From positions 318,741,706 to 318,805,705 of the forward strand of contig JAVHZZ010000004.1 in the NCBI GenBank assembly GCA_036250195.1: DNA of 64,000 bases. Direction: 5' to 3'. Positions 53,796-63,545 of this stretch are shown here, one piece after another. The stretch comes from Mixophyes australis (taxonomy: Eukaryota > Chordata > Amphibia > Anura > Limnodynastidae). The position numbers were made by a program, and so were the translations under genes. Position 1 is the stretch's first letter, and each line of letters begins with the position of its first letter. Under the pieces are notes generated by a model. The model saw nothing but the letters and a program-made list of their open reading frames with translations. It was not told where the DNA came from and made no database searches.

Positions 53796-55129
53796 TATGT
53801 ATCTATCTGCCCTCTAAATTATAAGCTCTCATGATTAGGTCCCTTTTTCCTCATATTTCCTGGTTCAACTATACTATACACCTGCACACTCATGTCTAGC
53901 ATGTTCTACCTGCTTTTTAAGTTTCAACAGCTCTGTTTGTTCTGCCCAGAATCCTGGGCACAGGTCTGCTCAATGCTTGTATGCTCCCTGTTTTGTCCCC
54001 TTCCCTCCTCTGCACCCTTCCCCCCGATTCAGTTTTGTTCATCGCGTAGTTGGTAGTTTTTCTGCCTTGCTATGTAATTGTCATATGCTTTGTACTACAT
54101 GTACTATGTATGCTGTTTGTTCATTGTGTAATTTCATGTTATTTGCTCTCCCCCCACAGTACTGCACTGTACACTCTTTGTGGCAACTTATAAATAAATA
54201 ATAATAATAATAGTGCTGGAAATGGGAACTTGTAGCAAGGAGTGGGGATAAATATTTGTAAGATAGGAGAAAGTGACCTTGATGATGGAAAGGAGCAGAT
54301 ATAATATTAAAGTTAGGCAGTGAGGAACTGCTAGATTTTAGTCACAGTTCAGACATAAGCGAAGAATCCAGACAGAGAGAAGGGATACAGATGTTAGAGG
54401 AAAGAGTGTTAAAAGAGGTGAGAGACTCACAAAAAATAGACAAGCCAAAGCTTATAGAGACAAGAAAATAAGACAGAAGGTTGATAACATAGGACAGTTT
54501 TTGTAAAGAGAGATTTAGTGGTTAGTGACAGTGATAGCTAACATTGAGCAGTGTAGGAACAGAGCACCTGAAATCACAAGTACCAGCTTTATATTCCAGA
54601 GGCCTGCAGGGACGGACATCCGGACAGTTAGACAGTTAAGCTGAAACATCTTACTTTATTACTATGTACAGCTAAGATTACACTAAAATTTTTACATACA
54701 GCAATATATTAATTCTCACCAAATATTTCACATAGTTAAAAAAAGAATGTTAATTATAGAGAGAATTTTAAACCAGTTAATGTTAACTGTGAATTCAGAC
54801 TCATTTTGATTATAAGTAAAGATGCTCGGGCTCGGTTCTCCGAGAACAAAGCCCACCCGAACTTCGCCAATCCGAGTACCGAGCCGAGCTGGCTCGATAC
54901 TTTTGCGCACCCTTGGAAGTGAAAACGAGGCAAAACGTCATTGTTGCATTGTCAGATCTCATGAGTTTTGGATTCTATACATTCTCCACGGCAAACCAGC
55001 GCCATTTCACAGAGAAGCACAGAAGGAGTAGCACAGTTCTTGGCAGTCTATAGTGCAGTTGGGCAGCATTATATCTAAAACAGAAAGAGGAGGAGGTGGC
55101 AGTTTTCTTAAGTCTCCAGTGACATTCTA

Positions 55130-55800
55130 CTGAGTAATAGCTAACACAGAAACAAGAGAGGTCCATTGCTTCATTGCTAATTGCCATTGCTGAAATATAA
55201 ATAATAGGGCTGGCACTGTTCTTCAAAATCTGCAGTCACATTGTACTGTGTTATTATTGCTCATACAGAAACAGGAGAGGCCCATTGCTCCATTGCTAAT
55301 TGTCATTGCTGAAAGAGAAATAATGGTGCTGTCAGTGTTCTTCAAAATCTGCAGTCACATTGTACTGTGCTATTATTGCTCACACAGAAACAGGAGAGGT
55401 CCATTGCTCCATTGCTAATTGTTATTGCTGAAATAGAAATAATAGGCCTGTCAGTGTTCTTTAAAATCTGCAGTCAAAATGTACTGTGTTATTTATTATA
55501 GCTCACACAGAAACAGGAGAGGTCCCAGTTTTGTTGCCAGTCTACACTCTACATGGCATTGCTGCATTGCTAATTGTCATTGCTGAAATAGAAATAATAG
55601 GACTGGCAGTGTTCTTCAAAATCTGCAGTCACATTGTACTGTTCCATAGCTCACAAAGAAATAGGAGAGGTGGCAGTGTTTAGTTCTGAAACAGAAATTC
55701 AAATATTAGGTCTCCAGTGACATTCTACTGTGCCATAGCTCATACAGAAACAGGAGGGGTGGCATTGTCCTTGTCACTCTCCAGTCTTCAGTCACATTGT
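55130..55800. repeat. Tandem repeat of about 115-135 bp inside the hAT element
   Basis: About six diverged units share ctcacacagaaacaggagagg, ccattgctaattgtcattgc and tgttcttcaaaatctgcagt. Confidence 0.88.
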
Positions 55801-56400
55801 TCTTATCACTCTCTAGTCTCAGTCATGATGATACTAAGACCTCTATGTCATGTGCTAAAGCTTATGTTCAAGTGCACAGTGATTTTAAGCCATGGAAACA
55901 AAAATGTAAAAAAAAATCTTGCACCTTTTTAAAGAAATAAACACCACTCTAATAAAGGGGAAAGTTTACTGTAGAAAAACATAAAATAGTCAACATGCCA
56001 TTCTACCCAAAATATTAACAAACATACCAGCATCAGCTAGCTTCCCTCTCTCCGCTAGATCCCAGCACATTCAGTCTACACTGTCATCATCCTCACCCTC
56101 ATCAGTGTGTACATAATCCCTACACTAATTCATCCCCAGTGGAATCCACCATTACAGAAGTCTCTATACTATGATGTAAATGCCAGTAATGGCCTTCCCA
56201 GTGGAATTTGTAGTTAATTTTACGACACATCTGTCACGATTTTTGGGCAATTTTTTTTACACCAGACCAAATGTCAAAATGTTGTGCTGACTCATCTGCA
56301 TCACCACCGGGTGTCTTGGGAAAGCTAAGATTTTTCCTAGCAGCAGTTGCCAAAAAAACTGAGGGAGGTTAAATCGTCGTGTCATGTACCACTTGAGCTG

Positions 56401-56722
56401 TCAGCTTGCTGACCAGGAGTTAATTGCATCTCTTGAGATCTGGGTCAGCTGGAAAGAAAGAGAAGACATAGCTCTTAACCTAGGATTATGCACAGTTGCC
56501 AAAATGTAGTGATCTGATTTCAAGATGTTGATAACTCTCGGATCCTGGTGAAGCGAATAAAATACTTGATCTACAAGTCCTGCATAGTTAGCGGAATTGC
56601 TTTGTTTCATCTCCTCCTTCAATTTCTTTAGCTGCTTTTCCAAAAGTCTAATTAGGGGAATCACTTGATTCAAGCTAACAGTGTCTGAACTCACTTCACA
56701 GGTGACTACTTAGAGTGGTTTC
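56401..56722 (-). pseudogene. hAT transposase remnant (- strand copy, middle part)
   Basis: The open - strand stretch reads SSDTVSLNQVIPLIRLLEKQL and later LATVHNPRLRAMSSL. It parallels SSDTDSLSKMIPLFRLLEKD in the + strand copy at 62660-62730. This is the region before the dimerisation domain in ZBED-type hAT transposases. It is cut at 56722 by the LTR element. Confidence 0.75.
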
Positions 56723-56727
56723 AGCAC

Positions 56728-57306
56728 TGTCACGGATCTCAAACAGAAGTACAGCTAGGAGTCACGAATTTGGTGAAAACACTCTGTGTTTATTTGCAGA
56801 GAGGTATTAACAACAGGTAATAAGGAGCAGTGATAAATACCAGGTTCCAGCTGATGCAGAAAGTAGCATGAATGTCCAGAAACAACCAGGTAAACGGTAA
56901 TGCAGGGTAGCAGAGGGTAGGTATTAACAACAGGTAATAAGGAGCAGTGAAAAATACCAGGTTCCAGCTGATGCAGAAAGTAGCATGAATGTCCAGAAAC
57001 AATCAGGTAAGGACAACAGGAAATTACATCAGGATTGGACAACAGGAAAGGACATCACAGGATGGGACAACAATAACCAGCCATGTGTGCTGGGAGTGAC
57101 AGGGTATATAAAGGGAAAACCACACCCAGGTGCATGGGATAATTGGAACATGAAGGTTAACCCCTAATGCACACAATAAGGCACAAAAGCAGCACCTCTG
57201 GTGAATGGAGGTACTGCCAATACAAATACAGTGATAAAGACAAAAAGGCAGGAGCTGCCATGCAAAGCAGCATACAAAAGGGAGATGTAGCAGGCAGATC
57301 GTGACA
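56728..57306 (-). repeat. 3' LTR of the gypsy-like element
   Basis: 579 bp. Within it a segment of about 115 bp is itself duplicated (gtattaacaacaggtaataa at 56805 and 56921). A TTTATATACC TATA-like box lies on the - strand near 57105-57113. Confidence 0.95.
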
Positions 57307-57319
57307 GTACCCCCCCCTT
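57307..57319 (-). promoter_or_regulatory. Polypurine tract of the gypsy-like element
   Basis: The - strand reads AAAGGGGGGGTAC just before the TGTCACG of the 3' LTR. This sets the element's orientation. Confidence 0.85.
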
Positions 57320-57904
57320 TAAAGGGCGGATTCCAGACGCCCAATTACCAAAAATGTCTAAATTCGTCGGAATCATAGTCCACAATAGGGGGCCCGGCAG
57401 AAAAGTCCTTGTCCATGGGCAAAAGGGCAAAGGAGGCCATGCCAGATGCCAGTTCAAGCACTGCAGAACCACCTCTTTTCTTACGTCCTCCTCTCTTACG
57501 GGACTTCCTTAAAGTTGGGACCTGCGCCAACTTGGTGGAGCACAAGGGTAGTTCTCGAACTGTAGTGCCGGGTAGTGTTGCTGAAAGCACCGGTGATCCA
57601 CAGGATGGCACTGCAGGGGTTGGAGAAAATTTTTTGATTGCTTCCTCAACAAACCGTTGTAAGTCAAACAGGATGGGATCTTGGGTTTCAATAAAAAGAT
57701 TTGCCCATTCCAAAGCTTCTCCTTTAAAATACGAAATAAGGAACAGTACACGTCCCTTAGGGTTGTTAACAAGCTCGGTTATGGAGGGCATATAAGAGGC
57801 AGCAAATTTCAGAAGAGCACAAAGTTGGTAAATGTGCCCCTCAAAGAAAGGCAATGGCTCAGCCTCGGCACCCTCAGCACAGGATGACTCGGACTTGGCA
57901 ACAG

Positions 57905-58120
57905 ACCTGACAGGGGACCCGGACTGGGCGGCAGACTTGGGAGCAGGCCCGGACTGGGCGGCAGACTTGGGAGCAGGCCCGGACTGGGCGGCAGACTTGG
58001 GAGCAGGCCCGGACTGGGCGGCAGACTTGGGAGCAGGCCCGGACTGGGCGGCAGACTTGGGAGCAGGCCCGGACTGGGCGGCAGACTTGGGAGCAGGCCC
58101 GGACTGGGCGGCAGACTTGC
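57905..58120 (-). repeat. Coding array 1: 30-bp unit, about 7 copies
   Basis: The unit ggcccggactgggcggcaga plus cttgggagca is nearly identical between copies. In the gag frame it encodes a 10-residue unit of A, P, K, S, Q and G. Confidence 0.95.
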
Positions 58121-58372
58121 CAGCACTTTGAGAAGCCTGAGGGCAGACAGCACTTTGAGAAGCCTGAGGGCAGACAGCACTTTGAGAAGCCTGAGGGCAG
58201 ACAGCACTTTGAGAAGCCTGAGGGCAGACAGCACTTTGAGAAGCCTAAGGGCAGACAGCACTTTGAGAAGCCTAAGGGGAGACAGCACTTTGAGAAGCCT
58301 GAGGGCAGACAGCACTTTGAGAAGCCTGAGGGCAGACAGCACTTTGAGAAGCCTGAGGGCAAACAGCACCAA
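58121..58372 (-). repeat. Coding array 2: 27-bp unit, about 9 copies
   Basis: The unit cactttgagaagcctgaggg plus cagacag encodes AVCPQASQS. Two copies carry the CAG-to-TAG change. Confidence 0.95.
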
Positions 58373-58652
58373 GTGGTAACTCGGGCTGAACCGCATGGAC
58401 TGGCAACTCAGGCTGAACCGCATGGACTGGCAACTCAGGCTGAACCGCATGGACTGGCAACTCGGGCTGGACCGCATGGACTGGCAACTCGGGCTGGACC
58501 GCATGGACTGGCAACTCGGGCAGGACCGCATGGACTGGCAACTCAGGCTGGACCGCATGGACTGGCAACTCGGGCTGGACCGCATAGACTGGCAACTCGG
58601 GCTGGACCGCATAGACTGGCAACTCGGGCTGGACCGCATAGACTGGCAACTC
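58373..58652 (-). repeat. Coding array 3: 27-bp unit, about 10 copies
   Basis: The unit caactcgggctggaccgcat plus ggactgg encodes PELPVHAVQ. Confidence 0.95.
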
Positions 58653-59062
58653 TTCTGGAGCAGACTGGAGGGACAGGACCCCCTCTGGAAAAGTCTTTAA
58701 GGGCAGCGCCCCCTCTGGAGCAGACGGTAAGGGCAGCGCCCCCTCTGGAGCAGACGAGAAGGGCAGCACCCCCTCTGGAGCAGACTGGAAGGGCAGCGCC
58801 CCCTCTGGAGCAGACTGGAAGGGCAGCGCCCCCTCTGGAGCAGACTGGAAGGGCAGCGCCCCCTCTGGAGCAGACTGGAAGGGCAGCGCCCTCTCTGGAG
58901 CAGACTGGAAGGGCAGCGCCCCCTCTGGAGCAGACTGGAAGGGCAGCGCCCCCTCTGGAGCAGACAGGAAGGGCAGCGCCCCCTCTGGAGAAGACTGGAA
59001 GGGCAGCGCCCCCTCTGGAGAAGACTGGAAGGGCAGCGCCCCCTCTGGAGCAGACTGGAGCT
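58653..59062 (-). repeat. Coding array 4: 30-bp unit, about 13 copies
   Basis: The unit ggaagggcagcgccccctct plus ggagcagact encodes SAPEGALPFQ. Confidence 0.95.
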
Positions 59063-59084
59063 CAGGAACAGAGAAAGCGGCTGA

Positions 59085-59258
59085 AGACTCTGAACTGGAG
59101 ACAGTGGCAGGAGACTCGGAACTGGACACAGTGGCAGGAGACTCGGAACTGGACACAGTGGCAGGAGACTCGGAACTGGACACAGTGGCAGGAGACTCGG
59201 AACTGGACACAGTGGCAGGAGACTCGGGACCGGACACAGTGGCAGCAGGCTCCAAGCT
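59085..59258 (-). repeat. Coding array 5: 27-bp unit, about 6 copies
   Basis: The unit ggagactcggaactggacac plus agtggca encodes SPATVSSSE. Confidence 0.93.
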
Positions 59259-59400
59259 GGAGACAGATGATGTGACCTCAGAGCTGGAGGCAGATGATGT
59301 GACCTCAGAGCTGGAGGCAGATGATGTGACCTCAGAGCTGGAGGCAGATGATGTGACCTCAGAGCTGGAGGCACATGATGTGACCTCAGAGCTGGAGGCA
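59259..59400 (-). repeat. Coding array 6: 27-bp unit, about 5 copies
   Basis: The unit gatgatgtgacctcagagct plus ggaggca encodes SASSSEVTS. Confidence 0.93.
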
Positions 59401-59620
59401 GATGCTGGCACCTCGGCACAGGAGACAGAGGCTGGCACCTCGGCACAGGATACAGAGGCTGGCACCTCGGCACAGGAGACAGAGGCTGGCACCTCGGCAC
59501 AGGAGACGAGGCTGGCACCTCGGCACAGGAGACAGAGGCTGGCACCTCGGCACAGGAGACAGAGGCTGGCACCTTGGCACAGGAGACAGAGGCTGGCACC
59601 TCGGCACAGGAGACAGAGGG
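59401..59620 (-). repeat. Coding array 7: 27-bp unit, about 8 copies
   Basis: The unit gctggcacctcggcacagga plus gacagag encodes PASVSCAEV. One copy is one base short (about 59507). Confidence 0.93.
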
Positions 59621-60235
59621 AGTGAGTGCCTCAGGACAGGCGGCTGGAGCTGGCAGATTGGGTCTCTTCACAGAGAACAGGAATGCTGGAGCATAAACAG
59701 ATTTGTAGTGCCGAGAGGAAACAACAGGAGATGGTTCAGTAAACTGACGTGGTCTACAGACAGGACAGTCCTGCAAGAAATGTGCATTGCTGGCACAGTA
59801 GAGACACAGTTTGTTGGTTATTCTGCGCTGTCGCTCCACTTCGGTCAGATGGGGGCGTGGCCCACTTGTGAACCGGGCATTAGTTAAACTGCAGTTGTTA
59901 GTTAAATGCAAATTTGACATGGTATTATTGCAAGGTGTTGGCGGCACGGATTCAGCAGCAGACAGAGTTGGCTGGGTCAAATCAACAGTATTAGATTTCA
60001 GTGAAACAGTCTCTGATAGTCTCCTAAGTGGGTCCAAAAGCAAAGTGGAAAATTTAGCCAGCTGGGAGCGTAGCAATATAATGTCCATTTGTAAGGTTTG
60101 TAGCAGTGGTAATTCCATGATTGGTAAAACAGACATGTTGCAAAAGACAAATGAAAACTTGATTGCAGCAAAAAAGTCCCAGAATAAAACAAAACTTATA
60201 CCTGACTCCAAAGCTGTTTTTTGGGCTGGTTATAC

Positions 60236-60814
60236 TGTCACGGATCTCAAACAGAAGTACAGCTAGGAGTCACGAATTTGATGAAAACACTCTGTGTTTA
60301 TTTGCAGAGAGGTATTAACAACAGGTAATAAGGAGCAGTGATAAATACCAGGTTCCAGCTGATGCAGAAAGTAGCATGAATGTCCAGAAACAACCAGGTA
60401 AACGGTAATGCAGGGTAGCAGAGGGTAGGTATTAACAACAGGTAATAAGGAGCAGTGAAAAATACCAGGTTCCAGCTGATGCAGAAAGTAGCATGAATGT
60501 CCAGAAACAATCAGGTAAGGACAACAGGAAATTACATCAGGATTGGACAACAGGAAAGGACATCACAGGATGGGACAACAATAACCAGCCATGTGTGCTG
60601 GGAGTGACAGGGTATATAAAGGGAAAACCACACCCAGGTGCATGGGATAATTGGAACATGAAGGTTAACCCCTAATGCACACAATAAGGCACAAAAGCAG
60701 CACCTCTGGTGAATGGAGGTACTGCCAATACAAATACAGTGATAAAGACAAAAAGGCAGGAGCTGCCATGCAAAGCAGCATACAAAAGGGAGATGTAGCA
60801 GGCAGATCGTGACA
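60236..60814 (-). repeat. 5' LTR of the gypsy-like element
   Basis: 579 bp, matching 56728-57306 at all but one position that I could find. Confidence 0.95.
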
Positions 60815-60819
60815 AGCAC

Positions 60820-61140
60820 CTTGCACAAAACGGAAAGTATTTTCTACTGTGCTGGACTAAAGTACATTCCCCCTCAAATTCGATTCTTCTTGCAGCAGCT
60901 GCAATCTCCTACATGCTGTTGCAGAATGTCAAAAATGACCCAAATAATTTCTGGACACAGACAGTATCTCCTGCATGTTACTGTCATTTTTAAAAAAGTC
61001 CTGTACCACCAAGTTGATTGTGTGAGCAAAAGAGGGAATGTGATGAAATTCTTCCTGCTATAATGCTCTCACAATACCGTTGGCATGATCACAAATGACA
61101 TATCCTCAGGAGAATCCAAGCAGAATAAGCCATGTTGCAA
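60820..61140 (-). pseudogene. hAT transposase remnant (- strand copy, part 5' of the LTR insertion)
   Basis: - strand fragments read FAHTINLV near 61010 and SATACR..QLLQE near 60920. They also read KLRGVIATWLI near 61110-61150. They match the same region of the + strand copy (62254-62550). Together with 56401-56722 this is one transposase split by the LTR retrotransposon; stops and indels are frequent. Confidence 0.7.
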
Positions 61141-61254
61141 TGACACCCCTAAGTTTTTCAAACAGGTTGTCAGCAGTATGCCTCTTATTGTAGCCAGTGC
61201 TACACAAATGTAGGATACCACTTTGTATTTGCAACAGGATGAGGGGGATAATTG

Positions 61255-61312
61255 TGTAGCTGACGACGGCGCTAATGAGGATGTTGATGAGGATGATGAT
61301 GAGGATGATGTT
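61255..61312. repeat. GATGAT-rich microsatellite
   Basis: Imperfect gatgag and gatgat units, probably from an acidic stretch of the hAT protein. Confidence 0.7.
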
Positions 61313-61379
61313 GTTTGTGTATGTCCTGCACCAGGACTTAGCAGTTCTTGCCAGTGATAAGAAAAAGACCATAGTCATG

Positions 61380-62820
61380 CCTGAGCATAAAACCAAAAAA
61401 TCCACCTCTTATGTGTGCAATTATTTTTACCCAATCCTGACAACAGTTATCTAGCCATTTGTAGAGTTTGTAAAGCCACACCGACAACACCTTTCTCATC
61501 AATATCCTCACTAGTGAACGGAGTTAGTCCTGCATCCAAGCTGCTAAGGATAGATGACTTCTCCCCTATCCATGATCACTCTGAAGAAATCTTGAGCGTT
61601 AGTCCCACTGCTGCTGTTGCTCCTGCTGCTGGGGGTGGATTTTCAACCCAGAAGTAGACCAAGAAGAAGACTAGTAGTAGTTTACAACAATTGACTGTTA
61701 AATAATCCTTTGCAAGAGAAGGCAAGTATAAAAGATGTCACCCAGTTGTAAAGTGGATCACAGACGCAATGGTGACTATGCTAGTATTATATCTGCGTCA
61801 AATATCCACTATTAATGCAGCTGGTTTTAGACAGTTAATTGAGGTCCTTTGTCCCCGTTACCAAATTTCATCACAACACCATTTTACTAGAAAAGCAATT
61901 CCTCACCTCTATCAGAAGGTTCCATAAAATATAATTATTGGGCTACAAAATGCCACTATACCCACTGAACACTTAACCACAGATATGTGGTCAAGTGGAA
62001 CTGGGCAAACTAAAGATTATATGACTGTGACAGCCATCTGGGTTGGTGAATTGCCTTCAGCAGCATGAAAAGCAGCAGCATGTAACCAACAACGCCAGAT
62101 TATGCCGAAGCAGGCTACTCTGTGTGTCAGCCGGTTCACTAAAAGGCATACCGATGACAACCTGTTTAAAAACTAAAGGATGTCATCGCAACATGGCTTA
62201 TCCCATTTGGACTCTCCTGAGGATATGTCATTTATGATAACGCCACCAATATTGTGAAAGCATTACATCGGGGAGAATTCCATCACTTTCCCTGTTTTGC
62301 TCACACAATCAACTTGGTGGTACAGAGCTTTTTGGAAAATGACAGGGACGTGCAGGAGATGCTGCCTGTGGGCCAAAAAATTCAGGGACATTTTCGGCAT
62401 TCTGCAACAGCATGTAGGAAATTGCAGCTGCTGCAAGAACAATTTATTTTGCACTGCCACAAATTGAAGCAAGAGGTGTTAACAAGGTCGAATTCCACAC
62501 TTTATATGCTTATGAGGATGAAGAAACAGCGAAAAGCCATCCACAAATAATCCACAATCCATGACATTAGGAAAGGAGGGGGAATGTATTTTAGTCCAGC
62601 GCAGTGCAGAATACTTTCCGTGTTGTGCAAGATGATGAAACGATTTGAAGTAGACACCTGTGAACTGAGTTCAGATACTGATAGCTTGAGCAAAATGATT
62701 CCCTTATTTAGACTTTTGGAAAAAGACTTTCAAAATTTAAATGAGGACATTCAACAAAAAAATTACGCTGTGCTTGATTCTAGGTTTAAGAGCTATGTTT
62801 TCTCTTTATTTTTAAGGTAA
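61380..62820 (+). pseudogene. Decayed hAT transposase, ZBED-type (+ strand copy)
   Basis: Fragments in order along the + strand match a ZBED-like hAT transposase. They include a BED-finger piece (NPDNSYLAICRVCKA, 61420-61470), VLCPRYQI (61850) and LTTDMWSS (61975). Further on are HFPCFAHTINLVVQSF (62280-62330), CRKLQLLQEQF, LKQEVLTRSNSTLYML (62470-62515) and SDTDSLSKMIPLFRLLEKDF (62665-62730). The usual TRWNST has Trp changed to Ser. Stops and frameshifts separate the pieces, and the C-terminal dimerisation domain is absent. It lies head-to-head with the - strand copy. Confidence 0.82.
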
Positions 62821-63020
62821 AATCTTTTTTTTTAACATTTTTGTTTTTGCCATTTGTGTTATAGAAACTTCTGTAATGGTGGTTTCCTACGGGGTTGAAT
62901 TCATATTGTGATAGGATGAAATTTGTTTTCAGTCATTCTTTCAATTGCTTCTCTCTCGAATGTGTGACCACATACTTTGTTTCTCATTGGGTTCACCATC
63001 TACGTCCCGCCGGGACACCT
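62821..63020. other. Flank of the hAT and 18S fragments, nothing recognised
   Basis: Part of 62990-63020 might continue diverged 18S sequence, but I cannot support it. Confidence 0.5.
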
Positions 63021-63183
63021 CAGATTGGTCTTGGTCTGATAAATGCACGCATCCCGGGGGTCAGCCCTCGTCGCCATGTATTAGCTGTAGAATTACCACA
63101 GTTATCCAAGTAACAGGTGGAGCGATCAAAGGAACCATAACTGATTTAATGAGCCATTCTCAGTTTCACTGTACCAGCCATGT
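63021..63183 (-). pseudogene. 18S rRNA fragment (near the 5' end of the gene)
   Basis: On the - strand the sequence runs from GTACAGTGAAACTGagaatgg through AATCAGTTATGGTTCCTTTG, CAGTTATGG..GATCGCTCCACC and TAATTCTACAGCTAATACAT to GATGCGTGCATTTATCAGAC. This is the conserved region about 60-220 nt into eukaryotic 18S rRNA, with a few substitutions. It is a fragment, not a functional rRNA gene. Confidence 0.93.
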
Positions 63184-63545
63184 GTTCTGGGTGACGGCGA
63201 TCTCTTTATCTTCATCTTCCAAATCTTCGTCTGCAGGAGCCGTTGACACACCCATTTGTTTTCTCAGGTGTCTTAGCTGTTCTTTAGTCTGGACATATTT
63301 ATCATCCTGCCTCAGTGCCTCATCTGTATTATTATTCTGAAGTGCAGTGTATCTGTACAAGCTCTCTTAAATCCGGGATCTCATCCGGTGGGTCACGTTT
63401 TAATTTAAGTACGGTCTCCTCAACTGCATCTATATATTGGTTTAAATCTCTGTTTAATGCAGAAGACGGATTCCATGCTGCTTACATGTTCCGTGGTTAC
63501 AGTCTGTCTGAAGCAGATGTTATGCTACTCCAGTTGTAATATCCA
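63184..63545 (-). pseudogene. NSMCE2: Processed pseudogene fragment resembling NSMCE2
   Basis: The - strand reads [20 protein letters not shown] (about 63450), then DEIPDLREL. After a small frameshift it reads [20 protein letters not shown] and QLRHLRKQMG, then an acidic stretch and EIAVTQ. I recognise this as the coiled-coil part and the start of the region before the SP-RING domain of NSMCE2 (SUMO ligase of the SMC5/6 complex). It runs without introns, carries a frameshift, and joins 18S rRNA sequence at 63183. The SP-RING domain is missing. The match is from memory of the family. Confidence 0.68.

Larger units (their letters stand above)
52840..54215 (+). mobile_element. L2-like LINE 3' end, split by a nested MITE
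   Basis: The first part (52840-53154) encodes LINE ORF2 C-terminal sequence: LKLLPTFGTNFQ, then SNAIKTHHFNAFQP. The second part (53796-54215) is 3' UTR (ccctctaaattataagctctcatgattag) and ends aataaataataataataata. The interruption at 53155-53795 is a Harbinger-like MITE. Confidence 0.78.
54817..56722 (-). mobile_element. Decayed hAT transposon, 3' portion (- strand)
   Basis: The end near 54822 (gatgctcgggctcggttctcc) resembles a hAT terminus common in frogs. Tandem repeats follow (55130-55800), then transposase remnants (56401-56722). The 5' portion continues at 60820-61140 beyond the inserted LTR element, since both sides carry the TSD AGCAC. Confidence 0.7.
57345..60136 (-). pseudogene. 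gag-like gene with permuted domains and seven internal repeat arrays
   Basis: From the ATG at 60136 the - strand frame encodes a leucine-rich leader (LLQTLQMDIILLRSQLAKFS). A C-X2-C-X4-H-X4-C zinc knuckle follows (CLYCASNAHFLQDC, 59766-59806). Then come about 1.75 kb of 9- and 10-residue repeats, and last a capsid-like segment (RVLFLISYFKGEALEWANLF, about 57700-57760) and a basic stretch (RKSRKRGGRKKRGG). TAG-type termination comes at 57345. In typical gypsy gag the capsid precedes the knuckle; here the order is reversed. A 1-nt deletion in a repeat at about 59507 shifts the frame. Two CAG-to-TAG changes (58247-58245 and 58274-58272) add stops. All units are multiples of three, which explains the open frames on both strands. 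It has no pol domain. Confidence 0.8.
56728..60814 (-). mobile_element. Young non-autonomous LTR retrotransposon, Ty3/gypsy-like, 4087 bp, TSD AGCAC
   Basis: Two 579-bp LTRs (56728-57306 and 60236-60814) bound a 2929-bp interior. The ends are TGTCACGGATC and GATCGTGACA, i.e. TGTCACGATC...GATCCGTGACA on the - strand. AGCAC is duplicated at 56723-56727 and 60815-60819. A polypurine tract precedes the - strand 3' LTR. By eye the LTRs differ only at g56773 versus a60281, so insertion is recent. There is no protease, reverse transcriptase or integrase, so an autonomous partner must supply them. The interior encodes a gag-like frame dominated by repeats. It interrupts a hAT transposase remnant. Confidence 0.95.

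Noticed and set aside
57832..59625. Long + strand frames over the repeat arrays (up to 300 codons)
   Set aside because: They are the antisense of the gag repeats. Units are multiples of three, so every frame without a stop in the unit stays open.
61106..61405. Hydrophobic 99-codon - strand frame that looks like a membrane protein
   Set aside because: The hydrophobic run is antisense of a GAT-rich repeat, and the rest is hAT transposase remnant.
63021..63183. Functional rRNA gene
   Set aside because: Only about 160 bp of 18S with substitutions, joined to unrelated sequence.
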